NCBI GenBank assembly: GCA_017623475.1
Contig: JAGAPC010000007.1
Location: 1 to 38,916, forward strand
Origin: Clostridia bacterium
Lineage (GTDB): Bacteria > Bacillota > Clostridia > Oscillospirales > UBA644
Direction: 5' to 3'
Length of the DNA: 38,916 nucleotides
In this document: positions 1 through 6,697 of the stretch, one piece after another
Layout: each line of letters starts with the position of its first letter
Numbering within the stretch: position 1 is the first letter of the stretch
Translations under genes and position numbers: made by a program
Notes under the pieces: generated by a model
What the model was told of the DNA's origin: nothing
The model's input: the letters and a program-made list of their open reading frames with translations, nothing else
Database searches by the model: none

Positions 1-779
1 AAGGCCTTGACAACAATCCTCCCGCAGAGGCTATTGACTGGAGAGGCAACGCTTGGGATTACAAGAACTACGACAAGACTCGCAAGCTTGAGACCTCCGG
101 CGCTCATCCCAACTCCCGTTTCACTGCAAAGGCTATCAACTGCCCCTGCATCTCCAAGGAATTCAACAATCCCGCCGGTGTTCCCATTGACGCCATCGTG
201 TTCGGCGGCCGCCGTGCCAAGACTGCACCCCTGGTTTACCAGTCCTTCGATTGGAATCACGGTGTATTCGTCGGTTCTGCTATGGCTTCCGAAACCACCG
301 CTGCCGCTTCCGGCGCCGTCGGTGTCGTTCGCCGCGATCCTATGGCGATGCTGCCCTTCTGCGGCTACAACATGGGCGACTACTTCGCTCACTGGCTGAA
401 TATGGGCACCAAAATTCCCAAGGCTCCCAAGATCTTCAACGTCAACTGGTTCCGTACCGATGACGAAGGTCACTTCATTTGGCCCGGATTCGGCGACAAT
501 ATGCGCGTGCTGATGTGGATCCTCGCCCGTTGCGACGGTACCGTTGACGCGGTGGAAACTCCCATCGGATATATGCCCAAGGCGGAAGATATCAACATCG
601 AAGGTCTGGATCTTGACCTTGACACCGTTAAGGGACTCCTGTCCGTGGATAACGATCTGTGGCTGGAAGACGCCAAGGGTCTGCGTGAATTCTACAACAA
701 GATCGACTCCGTCGGCAACCGTATGCCCAAAGAACTTTGGAATCAGCTGGACGCCTTCGAAGCCCGCTTGTCTAAGTAA
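1..779 (+). CDS. pckG: Phosphoenolpyruvate carboxykinase (GTP), C-terminal part
   Basis: The 5' end lies outside the window; the first complete codon begins at base 3 and about 258 residues are visible. The enzyme interconverts oxaloacetate plus GTP with phosphoenolpyruvate, CO2 and GDP in the cytosol, linking C4 acids to gluconeogenesis or, run in reverse, to PEP carboxylation. The visible part carries GTP-family signatures: CPCISKEFNNPAGVPI, FGGRRAKTAPLVY (nucleotide-binding segment), HGVFVGSAMASETTAAA, and NWFRTDDEGHFIWPGFGDN near the guanine-binding end. This is the GTP-dependent class, not the ATP-dependent PckA usual in Bacillus. Codons lean strongly to AAG, CGT and GGC, as in gdhA and unlike most neighbours, which suggests high expression. 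A terminator follows 14 bases after the stop. Confidence 0.95.
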   Translation, partial: GLDNNPPAEAIDWRGNAWDYKNYDKTRKLETSGAHPNSRFTAKAINCPCISKEFNNPAGVPIDAIVFGGRRAKTAPLVYQSFDWNHGVFVGSAMASETTAAASGAVGVVRRDPMAMLPFCGYNMGDYFAHWLNMGTKIPKAPKIFNVNWFRTDDEGHFIWPGFGDNMRVLMWILARCDGTVDAVETPIGYMPKAEDINIEGLDLDLDTVKGLLSVDNDLWLEDAKGLREFYNKIDSVGNRMPKELWNQLDAFEARLSK

Positions 780-792
780 TTTAACAACCAAC

Positions 793-826
793 GAACCGCC
801 TTTCTCGAAAAGGCGGTTCTCCTTTT
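793..826 (+). terminator. Intrinsic terminator after pckG
   Basis: Perfect 11-bp stem, GAACCGCCTTT (793-803) with AAAGGCGGTTC (809-819), a 5-base loop and a following CCTTTT. It ends the pckG transcript. Confidence 0.85.
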
Positions 827-831
827 AGTCA

Positions 832-856
832 TTTTCGCAACTGCAGGTTGCGAAAA
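832..856. other. 10-bp perfect inverted repeat upstream of the HTH-glmM promoter
   Basis: TTTTCGCAAC (832-841) and GTTGCGAAAA (847-856) flank TGCAG. No T-run follows, so it is not a typical terminator. It ends 18 bases before the -35 box of the HTH-glmM promoter, a position suited to an operator. The encoded protein has a helix-turn-helix domain, so autoregulation is possible; this is inference from position only. Confidence 0.45.
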
Positions 857-874
857 ACTTCCAATCCGAGTTGA

Positions 875-903
875 TTGAAAAATAATATCTTTTGGGGTAT
901 AAT
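875..903 (+). promoter_or_regulatory. Sigma-A promoter of HTH-glmM operon
   Basis: TTGAAA (875-880), 17-bp spacer, TATAAT (898-903). It lies 35 bases upstream of the chosen start of the fusion gene and fits a short leader. Confidence 0.8.
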
Positions 904-937
904 AATATCATAGGAATAATGAAAGGTGTGTGATCTC

Positions 938-2548
938 ATGACTCTTGGCGAAAAATTGTATCATCTTCGCACGACGGCGAATCTTTCCCAGGAACAGCTG
1001 GCGGAAAAAATCTCCGTTTCCAGACAATCGGTTTCCAAGTGGGAAATTGATCAGGCTTTGCCGCAAATTGATAAGGTTTTGCAGATTTGCTCGGTCTTCG
1101 GCGTTTCTGCCGACGAGCTTTTGAAGGACAGTATTACCGTAGATCGTACTCCCTCGAACGTACCTCGAAAGAATAAATATTTCGGCACGGACGGCTTCCG
1201 CGGGGAGGTAAACGTGGATCTTACCTCCGTGCAGGCGTATAAAATCGGACGCTTCCTCGGATGGTATTTGGCTTCGGATAAAAAACCCGGGTATAAGCCC
1301 CGCATCGTCGTGGGGAAGGATACCCGCCGTTCCAGCTATAATCTGGAATATTCCATCGTTGCCGGTATTACCGCATCCGGCGCGGACGCCTATATGCTCC
1401 ACGTAACCACCACCCCCAGCGTGTCTTACGTTACGGCGAAGGACGAATTTGACTGCGGTATCATGATTACCGCGTCCCACAATCCTTATACCGATAACGG
1501 AATTAAGGTCATCAACCGCTACGGCGAGAAATTGGACGACGATACCACGTCCCTCATCGAATCTTATCTTGACGGAGATTTGTCTCCCTTCGGCATTTCC
1601 GGCGACGATTTACCCTTCGCGACCGGAGAACGGATCGGTTGTATCGTGGACTACGTCGCGGGGAGAAATCGGTATATTGCGTATCTGATCTCCCTGGCGT
1701 CCTATTCCTATCGGAATCTCCGTATCGGATTGGACTGCGCCAACGGTTCTTCCTGGTCGGTTGCAGGGGCGGTTTTCGGTGCGTTGGGCGCCCAGACCGT
1801 AATCATCGGTGCAGAGCCCGACGGGATCAATATCAATAAGGATTGCGGTTCTACCCATATTGAAAACCTTTGCCGCGTTGTAAAGGAACAGCATTTGGAC
1901 GTTGGATTTGCCTTTGACGGCGACGCCGACCGTTGCCTTGCCGTAGATGAAAATGGAAACGTGGTGGACGGCGACGGAATCCTGTATATATTGGGAAAAC
2001 GTCTCCACGAACGGGGGATGTTGAAAAACGATACGGTGGTTTCTACCATTATGTCCAACAGCGGTCTGGTTGCCGCCCTGGAAAAGGCGGGCATTAAAAA
2101 CGAGCAGACCACCGTGGGCGACCGCTTCGTGTACGAATGTATGCAGAAGAACGATTACGCCTTGGGCGGCGAAAGCTCCGGACATATTATTCTTCGTAAA
2201 TACGCGACCACCGGCGACGGAATTCTGACCGCCATCATGTTGGCGGAAGAAATCTGCAGCTCCAAGCAATCCCTTTCCAAGCTTGCAGAACCCTTGAAGC
2301 TTTACCCCCAGGTGACCAAAAACGTCCGGGTCAAGGACAAATCCGCCGTGTTGAACGATGCGGAGGTTTTGGAGGTCAAGGCTTTCGTGGAACGGGAAAT
2401 CGGGGGCAAGGGAAGAGTTCTTCTCCGCGCAAGCGGAACCGAACCCTTGATTCGGGTTATGGCAGAATGTGAAGACGAGGAAAAATGTGAAGAATACGTT
2501 AGCCGTATTTCCGATAAAATCAGAGAAAGAGGGCTGTGCGTTGAATAA
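938..2548 (+). CDS. glmM: XRE-family HTH domain fused to phosphoglucosamine mutase
   Basis: One open frame of 536 residues. Residues 1-65 form a complete XRE/Cro helix-turn-helix of the type found in small Firmicute repressors (SQEQLAEKISVSRQSVSKWE, then LPQIDKVLQICSVFGVSADELL). A linker of about 15 residues leads into a full-length phosphoglucosamine mutase of about 455 residues. All four catalytic elements are present: TASHNP with phosphoserine Ser180, Mg-binding DGDADR at 327-332, sugar-binding GESSGH at 411-416, and phosphate-binding RASGTEP at 497-503. GlmM converts GlcN-6-P to GlcN-1-P for UDP-GlcNAc and peptidoglycan synthesis. I chose ATG 938 because GAAAGGTG lies 9 bases upstream; the in-frame GTG at 926 falls inside that site. 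The stop overlaps the next gene. The enzyme call is firm; DNA binding by the N-terminus is inferred from the domain. Confidence 0.93.
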   Translation: MTLGEKLYHLRTTANLSQEQLAEKISVSRQSVSKWEIDQALPQIDKVLQICSVFGVSADELLKDSITVDRTPSNVPRKNKYFGTDGFRGEVNVDLTSVQAYKIGRFLGWYLASDKKPGYKPRIVVGKDTRRSSYNLEYSIVAGITASGADAYMLHVTTTPSVSYVTAKDEFDCGIMITASHNPYTDNGIKVINRYGEKLDDDTTSLIESYLDGDLSPFGISGDDLPFATGERIGCIVDYVAGRNRYIAYLISLASYSYRNLRIGLDCANGSSWSVAGAVFGALGAQTVIIGAEPDGININKDCGSTHIENLCRVVKEQHLDVGFAFDGDADRCLAVDENGNVVDGDGILYILGKRLHERGMLKNDTVVSTIMSNSGLVAALEKAGIKNEQTTVGDRFVYECMQKNDYALGGESSGHIILRKYATTGDGILTAIMLAEEICSSKQSLSKLAEPLKLYPQVTKNVRVKDKSAVLNDAEVLEVKAFVEREIGGKGRVLLRASGTEPLIRVMAECEDEEKCEEYVSRISDKIRERGLCVE

Positions 2549-3221
2549 ATCCATAAAAACCAAAGATCTGTATGATTGTCAAACGCCCTATTTGATCCCC
2601 CTGTTCAAATCTGCCGAATATCCTTGGGAAATATTGCCCAAGATCAAGGAATATATCCGAACTCTCATCGACGGAGGACTTTCGGATTTTACCGAAATCT
2701 CCGAGGGCGTTTTCGTCGGAAAAAACGTTACGATCAGTCCCACCGCGGTCATTGAGCCTCCGGTCATTCTCGGCGCGGGAACACAAGTTCGCCCCGGCGC
2801 GTATCTTCGGGGAAACGTGATTACCGGTGAGGATTGCGTTTTGGGAAATTCTTCGGAATTTAAAAATTGTGTTCTTCTCAAGCACGTGCAAGCCCCTCAT
2901 TATAATTACGTGGGGGATTCGGTGCTCGGAAACTTTTCTCATCTGGGCGCCGCGTCCATTTGCTCGAATCTGAAATCGGACGGAAAGCCCGTGGTAATCC
3001 GCGGAGACGCGGAATATCCTACGGGGCTTCGGAAAGTCGGCGCGTTTTTGGCGGACGGGGCAGACGTGGGCTGTGCCTGCGTGCTCAATCCCGGCACCGT
3101 ATTGGGAAACCGCACGTCGGTCTATCCCAACAACGCCTTGCGCGGAGTATTCCCCTCGGATTGCATCGTCAAATCCAACGATAACGTCGTTGTCCGCAGA
3201 CCCGATGGAACAACCGAATAA
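2541..3221 (+). CDS. Stand-alone GlmU-type left-handed beta-helix acetyltransferase
   Basis: 226 residues from a TTG start at 2541, which overlaps the glmM stop by 8 bases and has AGAGGG about 8 bases upstream; an ATG at 2469 would lie deep inside glmM. Hexapeptide repeats fill roughly residues 55-215. The region resembles the acetyltransferase half of GlmU and keeps its key residues by pattern: RPGAYL (Arg84), EFKN (Lys108), HYNYVGD (His120, matching the catalytic His of GlmU, and Tyr123) and Asn143. The uridylyltransferase domain of GlmU is absent; about 50 N-terminal residues replace it. Translational coupling to glmM suggests it acetylates GlcN-1-P to GlcNAc-1-P with acetyl-CoA. Other sugar nucleotide-type acceptors remain possible. 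The fold is sure, the substrate probable. Confidence 0.8.
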   Translation: MNKSIKTKDLYDCQTPYLIPLFKSAEYPWEILPKIKEYIRTLIDGGLSDFTEISEGVFVGKNVTISPTAVIEPPVILGAGTQVRPGAYLRGNVITGEDCVLGNSSEFKNCVLLKHVQAPHYNYVGDSVLGNFSHLGAASICSNLKSDGKPVVIRGDAEYPTGLRKVGAFLADGADVGCACVLNPGTVLGNRTSVYPNNALRGVFPSDCIVKSNDNVVVRRPDGTTE

Positions 3222-3226
3222 GAAAT

Positions 3227-3259
3227 AAGAAAAAATGGCACAACGTGCCATTTTTTCTT
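3227..3259. terminator. Intrinsic terminator after the glmM operon
   Basis: Perfect 15-bp stem, AAGAAAAAATGGCAC (3227-3241) and GTGCCATTTTTTCTT (3245-3259), with an AAC loop. The T-tract is part of the 3' arm. Its last bases overlap the next promoter's -35 box. Confidence 0.85.
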
Positions 3260-3286
3260 GACTTTTCGCGGAAAATATGATATACT
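3258..3286 (+). promoter_or_regulatory. Extended -10 sigma-A promoter of the DUF2461 gene
   Basis: TTGACT (3258-3263), 17-bp spacer ending in TGA, TATACT (3281-3286). It excludes the upstream TTG at 3258 as the start of the next gene. Confidence 0.85.
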
Positions 3287-3314
3287 GATACCATCTTTCA
3301 AAGGAGTGTGCAGT

Positions 3315-4010
3315 ATGTTTGAAGGTATTCCCGTCGGGATGCAATCCTTTATGGTGGAGCTTCGGAACCGAAACAGTAAGCCTTGGTACGAGGCGCATAA
3401 ACCCGAATATCAACGGCTTGTAAAAGAGCCCTTCGGCGCGTTGACCCTGGAGCTGGGCGAAGCCGTCCGGAAAATTGACGACCGTATTTTGATCGAGCCC
3501 CGACGCTGCGTGTCTCGGGCGCGCCGCGATACCCGTTTTACCCACGATAAATCTCTGTACCGCCAAAACGTGTGGATTTCTTACAAGCCTGCGGTGGATC
3601 GCTGGGATATCCCCTCGTTCTTTTTTGAGGTATTGCCCGATCACTTTCAGTACGGCTTGGCGTTTCTCGATATGTCCCCCGCCTATCTGCGGAAATTTCG
3701 GGATTATATCGCCGATTGCCCCAACGATTTCAAAAAAGCCGTTCAGGAGGCGCAAGCAGGCGGACTCTCCGTCGTCGGCGAGTGCTACAAAAAGCCCAAG
3801 GAGGGTGCCCCCAGGGGATTGGAGGAATGGTATTCGTATAAAAGATTTTATCTTGCCGCAAAGCGGTACGATACGGATATCCTTCAAACGAGGGATTTTA
3901 TTCCCGACGTAATCAAAGCCTTCGAATCGGCGGCTCATTTTTACGAGATCTTCACCGAGGTTGCGGATTCCAAGCCGGGAGAATTTTCCTACGAAGAATA
4001 CGGATTTTGA
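3315..4010 (+). CDS. DUF2461 family protein
   Basis: 231 residues from ATG 3315, preceded by AAAGGAG at 3300-3306. The protein matches the DUF2461/TIGR02453 family pattern: an N-terminal segment with NRNSKPWYEAHKPEYQRLV and the hallmark RARRDTRFTHDKSLYRQNVW around residues 68-87, then SFFFEVLPDHFQYGLAF. There is no signal peptide or membrane segment, so it is cytosolic. The family's biochemical function is not established. It has its own consensus promoter and no obvious terminator before the convergent spoIIR gene. A single-gene unit with no functional link to its neighbours that I can see. Confidence 0.85.
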   Translation: MFEGIPVGMQSFMVELRNRNSKPWYEAHKPEYQRLVKEPFGALTLELGEAVRKIDDRILIEPRRCVSRARRDTRFTHDKSLYRQNVWISYKPAVDRWDIPSFFFEVLPDHFQYGLAFLDMSPAYLRKFRDYIADCPNDFKKAVQEAQAGGLSVVGECYKKPKEGAPRGLEEWYSYKRFYLAAKRYDTDILQTRDFIPDVIKAFESAAHFYEIFTEVADSKPGEFSYEEYGF

Positions 4011-4029
4011 GAGTGAAGAGTGGAGATGG

Positions 4030-4617
4030 TTAGTTAAAAATTTCTTGAAGCTTTTCCCACAACCAAAACCTTACCGTGACCTTTTCCGTTCTGCTTTTTG
4101 CTAATTGAAAACATTCGGGCATTTTGCTTTCGTCGGTCTGAACCTCCGCCGCCCCCACGTAACAGGCGGCAGGGAAGACGACGCACCACCAGTTTTTCCC
4201 TTCCCCCGGACCGATGCTGACGATCAGGGAATCGTAGATTCCTTCGGGGAGGAAAAATCCGTCGTATTCCCGATATTCAAAGGTTTCCCGCCCCAGCGTG
4301 ACCGAAACGGCATGATTGCTTTCTGCCTGCGTTACCACCTCCTGTCCGGCTTCCGTCAGTCGATCAAGGTTGGAGATGATCCGATTTTTCGCTTCCTGCT
4401 TGTCGTTGCAATCCGACAAAAGCTCGCCGGTAACCTTTAAAATTCCGTCCCGCACCTTTAATTTCAATGCCTGCTCTTCCGGACTGTCGTCTGCCGCCCG
4501 AACGTGTAGCCGTATGATGTTTTCCCGCGCCGACGCCTCCTTTGCCGTCGATATGCCGGAAATCAGTAAGAACAACGAAAGGATTGCCGCCAACGGAAGA
4601 AATAAGAATTTTTTCAT
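4030..4617 (-). CDS. spoIIR: Stage II sporulation protein R
   Basis: 195 residues. An N-terminal hydrophobic signal (residues 4-24) is followed by the family's strongly conserved start, ENIIRLHVRAADDSPEEQAL, and later by PEGIYDSLIVSIGPGEGKNWWCVVFP. SpoIIR is made in the forespore and secreted into the intermembrane space, where it triggers SpoIIGA to process pro-sigma-E in the mother cell. It marks the organism as a spore former or a recent descendant of one. AAAGGCGGT precedes the ATG by about 7 bases. I looked for a sigma-F promoter upstream and found no convincing match. It is a single gene, divergent from the HAD gene at 4715. Confidence 0.93.
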   Translation of the reverse strand: MKKFLFLPLAAILSLFLLISGISTAKEASARENIIRLHVRAADDSPEEQALKLKVRDGILKVTGELLSDCNDKQEAKNRIISNLDRLTEAGQEVVTQAESNHAVSVTLGRETFEYREYDGFFLPEGIYDSLIVSIGPGEGKNWWCVVFPAACYVGAAEVQTDESKMPECFQLAKSRTEKVTVRFWLWEKLQEIFN

Positions 4618-4714
4618 GATATTACCGCCTTTTTTTAATATGTATCCGTTGCGGTATGTCTTTAGTATCTGCGCGATTTCATTGTTTTAATCATTTCTCG
4701 GAAAGGACTTTCGT

Positions 4715-5425
4715 ATGTCTTTAAAATCTGTCTTTTTTGATTTGGACGGAACGCTGCTTCCCATGGATCAGGACGTCTTTGTTCAAGGTTATTTCGGGCG
4801 CCTTTGCAAAAAGATGGCGCCCTTCGGCTACGATCCGAAAATGCTGGTGAAGGGGATCTGGGCGGGAACGGAAGCCATGATAAAAAACGACGGCTCCTGC
4901 ACCAACGAAGAACGGTTCTGGCAGGTTTTCCCCGCGGTTTGCGGACAAGACGTTTTAAATCATATGAAAACCCTTGAGGATTACTACGCCAACGAATTCC
5001 AGCAGGTGCGATCCGACTGCGGATTTTCCCCCAACGCAAGGGAAGCGATAAAATTGGTAAAGGATCTTGGTTTACTCCCGGTGCTTGCCACGAACCCGAT
5101 TTTCCCCGCGATTGCCACCGAAAGCCGCATCCGTTGGGCAGGGCTGGACGTCTCGGATTTTGCCTATTATACCGTCTATGAAAATTCCGCCTACTGCAAG
5201 CCGAACCCGAAATATTATCAGGAAATTTTGGATCATCTGCAGTTAAATCCCGAAGAGGTTCTGATGGTCGGCAACGACGTGGACGACGATATGGTTGCGG
5301 AAAATTTGGGGATGAAAACCTTTCTTCTCACGAACGATCTGATCAACAAAAGCGATAAGGATATTACCCGTTGGCATCACGGAGATTTTGAGGATCTGTT
5401 CCGTTATCTGAAGAAAATTACTTAA
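4715..5425 (+). CDS. HAD-superfamily hydrolase (phosphatase-like)
   Basis: 236 residues. Motif I is FFDLDGT with nucleophile Asp9 and acid/base Asp11; motif II is probably in VLATNP near residue 125; the Lys motif is CKPNPKYY; motif III/IV is VGNDVDDDM. An alpha-helical cap sits between motifs I and II (residues 16-100). Such proteins remove phosphate from small metabolites; the substrate cannot be read from the sequence. GAAAGGA lies about 8 bases before ATG 4715. A strong terminator begins at its stop codon. It is transcribed alone, divergently from spoIIR. Confidence 0.87.
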   Translation: MSLKSVFFDLDGTLLPMDQDVFVQGYFGRLCKKMAPFGYDPKMLVKGIWAGTEAMIKNDGSCTNEERFWQVFPAVCGQDVLNHMKTLEDYYANEFQQVRSDCGFSPNAREAIKLVKDLGLLPVLATNPIFPAIATESRIRWAGLDVSDFAYYTVYENSAYCKPNPKYYQEILDHLQLNPEEVLMVGNDVDDDMVAENLGMKTFLLTNDLINKSDKDITRWHHGDFEDLFRYLKKIT

Positions 5426-5458
5426 AAAATTGCGGAAGCACCGTCTTCCGCAATTTTT
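5425..5458. terminator. Intrinsic terminator after the HAD gene
   Basis: Perfect 14-bp stem, AAAAATTGCGGAAG (5425-5438) and CTTCCGCAATTTTT (5445-5458), 6-base loop. Confidence 0.88.
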
Positions 5459-5494
5459 CTTTACTTAATAGCAAAATAGCAAAATGGATTGATA

Positions 5495-5523
5495 TTGACT
5501 TTGCCGTATTTTTGTGTTATTAT
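5495..5523 (+). promoter_or_regulatory. Extended -10 sigma-A promoter of nagA operon
   Basis: TTGACT (5495-5500), 17-bp spacer ending in TGT, TATTAT (5518-5523). It lies within the longest possible reading of nagA, which therefore must start downstream, at 5555. Confidence 0.82.
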
Positions 5524-5554
5524 GAATATGGAATACGATAATGCGAGGTATGGC

Positions 5555-6697
5555 ATGAAAGCGATTATCAACGGAAAAATCATTTTAAAAGACGAAGTTT
5601 TAGACGGGGTTGCGCTCGTTTATTCCAACGTAATTGAAGGAATTGTTCCCGTGGAAATGATTCCCGATGACGTGCAGATCATCGACGCCGCAGGGGGATA
5701 CGTTGCTCCCGGATTGATCGACCTGCATATCCACGGGTATCTCGGTCATGACGTTTGCGACGGCGAGGAAGCATCCATCCGCACCATCTCCAAAGGACTT
5801 CTTGCCAACGGTGTCACAGGCTTTTTGCCCACTACGATGACGGTATCTCTTCCGGTGATCCGCAAGGCGCTTGAGGTCTGCCGTTCTCTGAAGGAGGAAA
5901 GCAGAACCTGGGACGGAAGCGCGATCCTCGGTTGTCATGCGGAAGGACCTTTTATCAGCGAAAGCAAAAAGGGCGCGCAGGACGCGGAATATATCTTAAA
6001 GCCCGACGCCTCTCTCGTCAAGGAATATTCCGATATCATTAAAATCATCACCCTTGCGCCGGAAACCGATACGGAGGATTTTGCCGCCATTCGGGAAATT
6101 TGCCGCGATACCGACGTGGTCGTTTCCATGGGGCATACCTCGGCGGATTACGAAACGGCGATGAATTCCGTTCAAGCCGGCGTTAAGCACGCAACCCACC
6201 TGTTCAATGCGATGACTCCTTTGACCCATCGCGCCCCCGGGGTTGTCGGCGCGGCGTTGAATTCTTCCGTCAGCTGCGAGTTGATCGTAGATACCTATCA
6301 CGTGGACAAAAGTCTGTTTGACCTTGTTTGGCGCTTGAAGGGACGAAAGCTTTGCTTCATTACCGACTGTCTGCCTGCCGGCGGACTTCCCAACGGCGAA
6401 TATACCCTCGGTGGGGCAAAAATTGTTTATCAGGACAATCTTTGCCGTCTGGAGGACGGAACCATCGCAGGGAGCGTCTTGCCGATGAATCTCGGCGTTT
6501 GGAACGTCTATACTAATTCCGAAATTCCGCTTTACGAGTGTGTGAATTGCGCCTCGCTCAATCCCGCAACGGCAATCGGCTTGGATTCCCGCAAGGGCTC
6601 CCTTGATGTGGGAAAGGACGCCGATATTATCATCACCGACAATAAATTTAACGTACAAAAAACGATAATTGGAGGAGAAACCCGCTATGAAGCCTAA
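5555..6697 (+). CDS. nagA: N-acetylglucosamine-6-phosphate deacetylase
   Basis: 380 residues, the usual family length. NagA removes acetate from GlcNAc-6-P to give GlcN-6-P in the cytosol, a step in GlcNAc use and cell-wall recycling. Amidohydrolase signatures are intact: LIDLHIHG (His58, His60), CHAEGPF (Glu130, metal ligand), MGHTSADYE (His194), THLFNAM (His215) and the catalytic Asp271 in ITDCLPAGG. Start ATG 5555 has GAGGT 5 bases upstream and follows the promoter at 5495-5523; earlier in-frame starts would lie inside that promoter. Its end overlaps the next gene by 11 bases, so the two are translationally coupled. There is no nagB in the window; GlcN-6-P could instead feed the glmM product. 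Confidence 0.95.
   Translation: MKAIINGKIILKDEVLDGVALVYSNVIEGIVPVEMIPDDVQIIDAAGGYVAPGLIDLHIHGYLGHDVCDGEEASIRTISKGLLANGVTGFLPTTMTVSLPVIRKALEVCRSLKEESRTWDGSAILGCHAEGPFISESKKGAQDAEYILKPDASLVKEYSDIIKIITLAPETDTEDFAAIREICRDTDVVVSMGHTSADYETAMNSVQAGVKHATHLFNAMTPLTHRAPGVVGAALNSSVSCELIVDTYHVDKSLFDLVWRLKGRKLCFITDCLPAGGLPNGEYTLGGAKIVYQDNLCRLEDGTIAGSVLPMNLGVWNVYTNSEIPLYECVNCASLNPATAIGLDSRKGSLDVGKDADIIITDNKFNVQKTIIGGETRYEA

Noticed and set aside
2520..3938. 472-residue minus-strand open frame across the acetyltransferase and DUF2461 genes
   Set aside because: It runs through a terminator and a promoter of the plus-strand genes and shows no domain; it is a shadow.
4618..4714. Sigma-F promoter for spoIIR
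   Set aside because: A GG-rich -10-like GGATACATAT exists but its last positions and the -35 and spacing do not match the consensus.
5425..5458. Inverted repeat with TTGCGGAAG arms as a second operator related to the repeat at 832-856
   Set aside because: The arms differ in order and sequence, and the element has the A/T flanks of an ordinary terminator.
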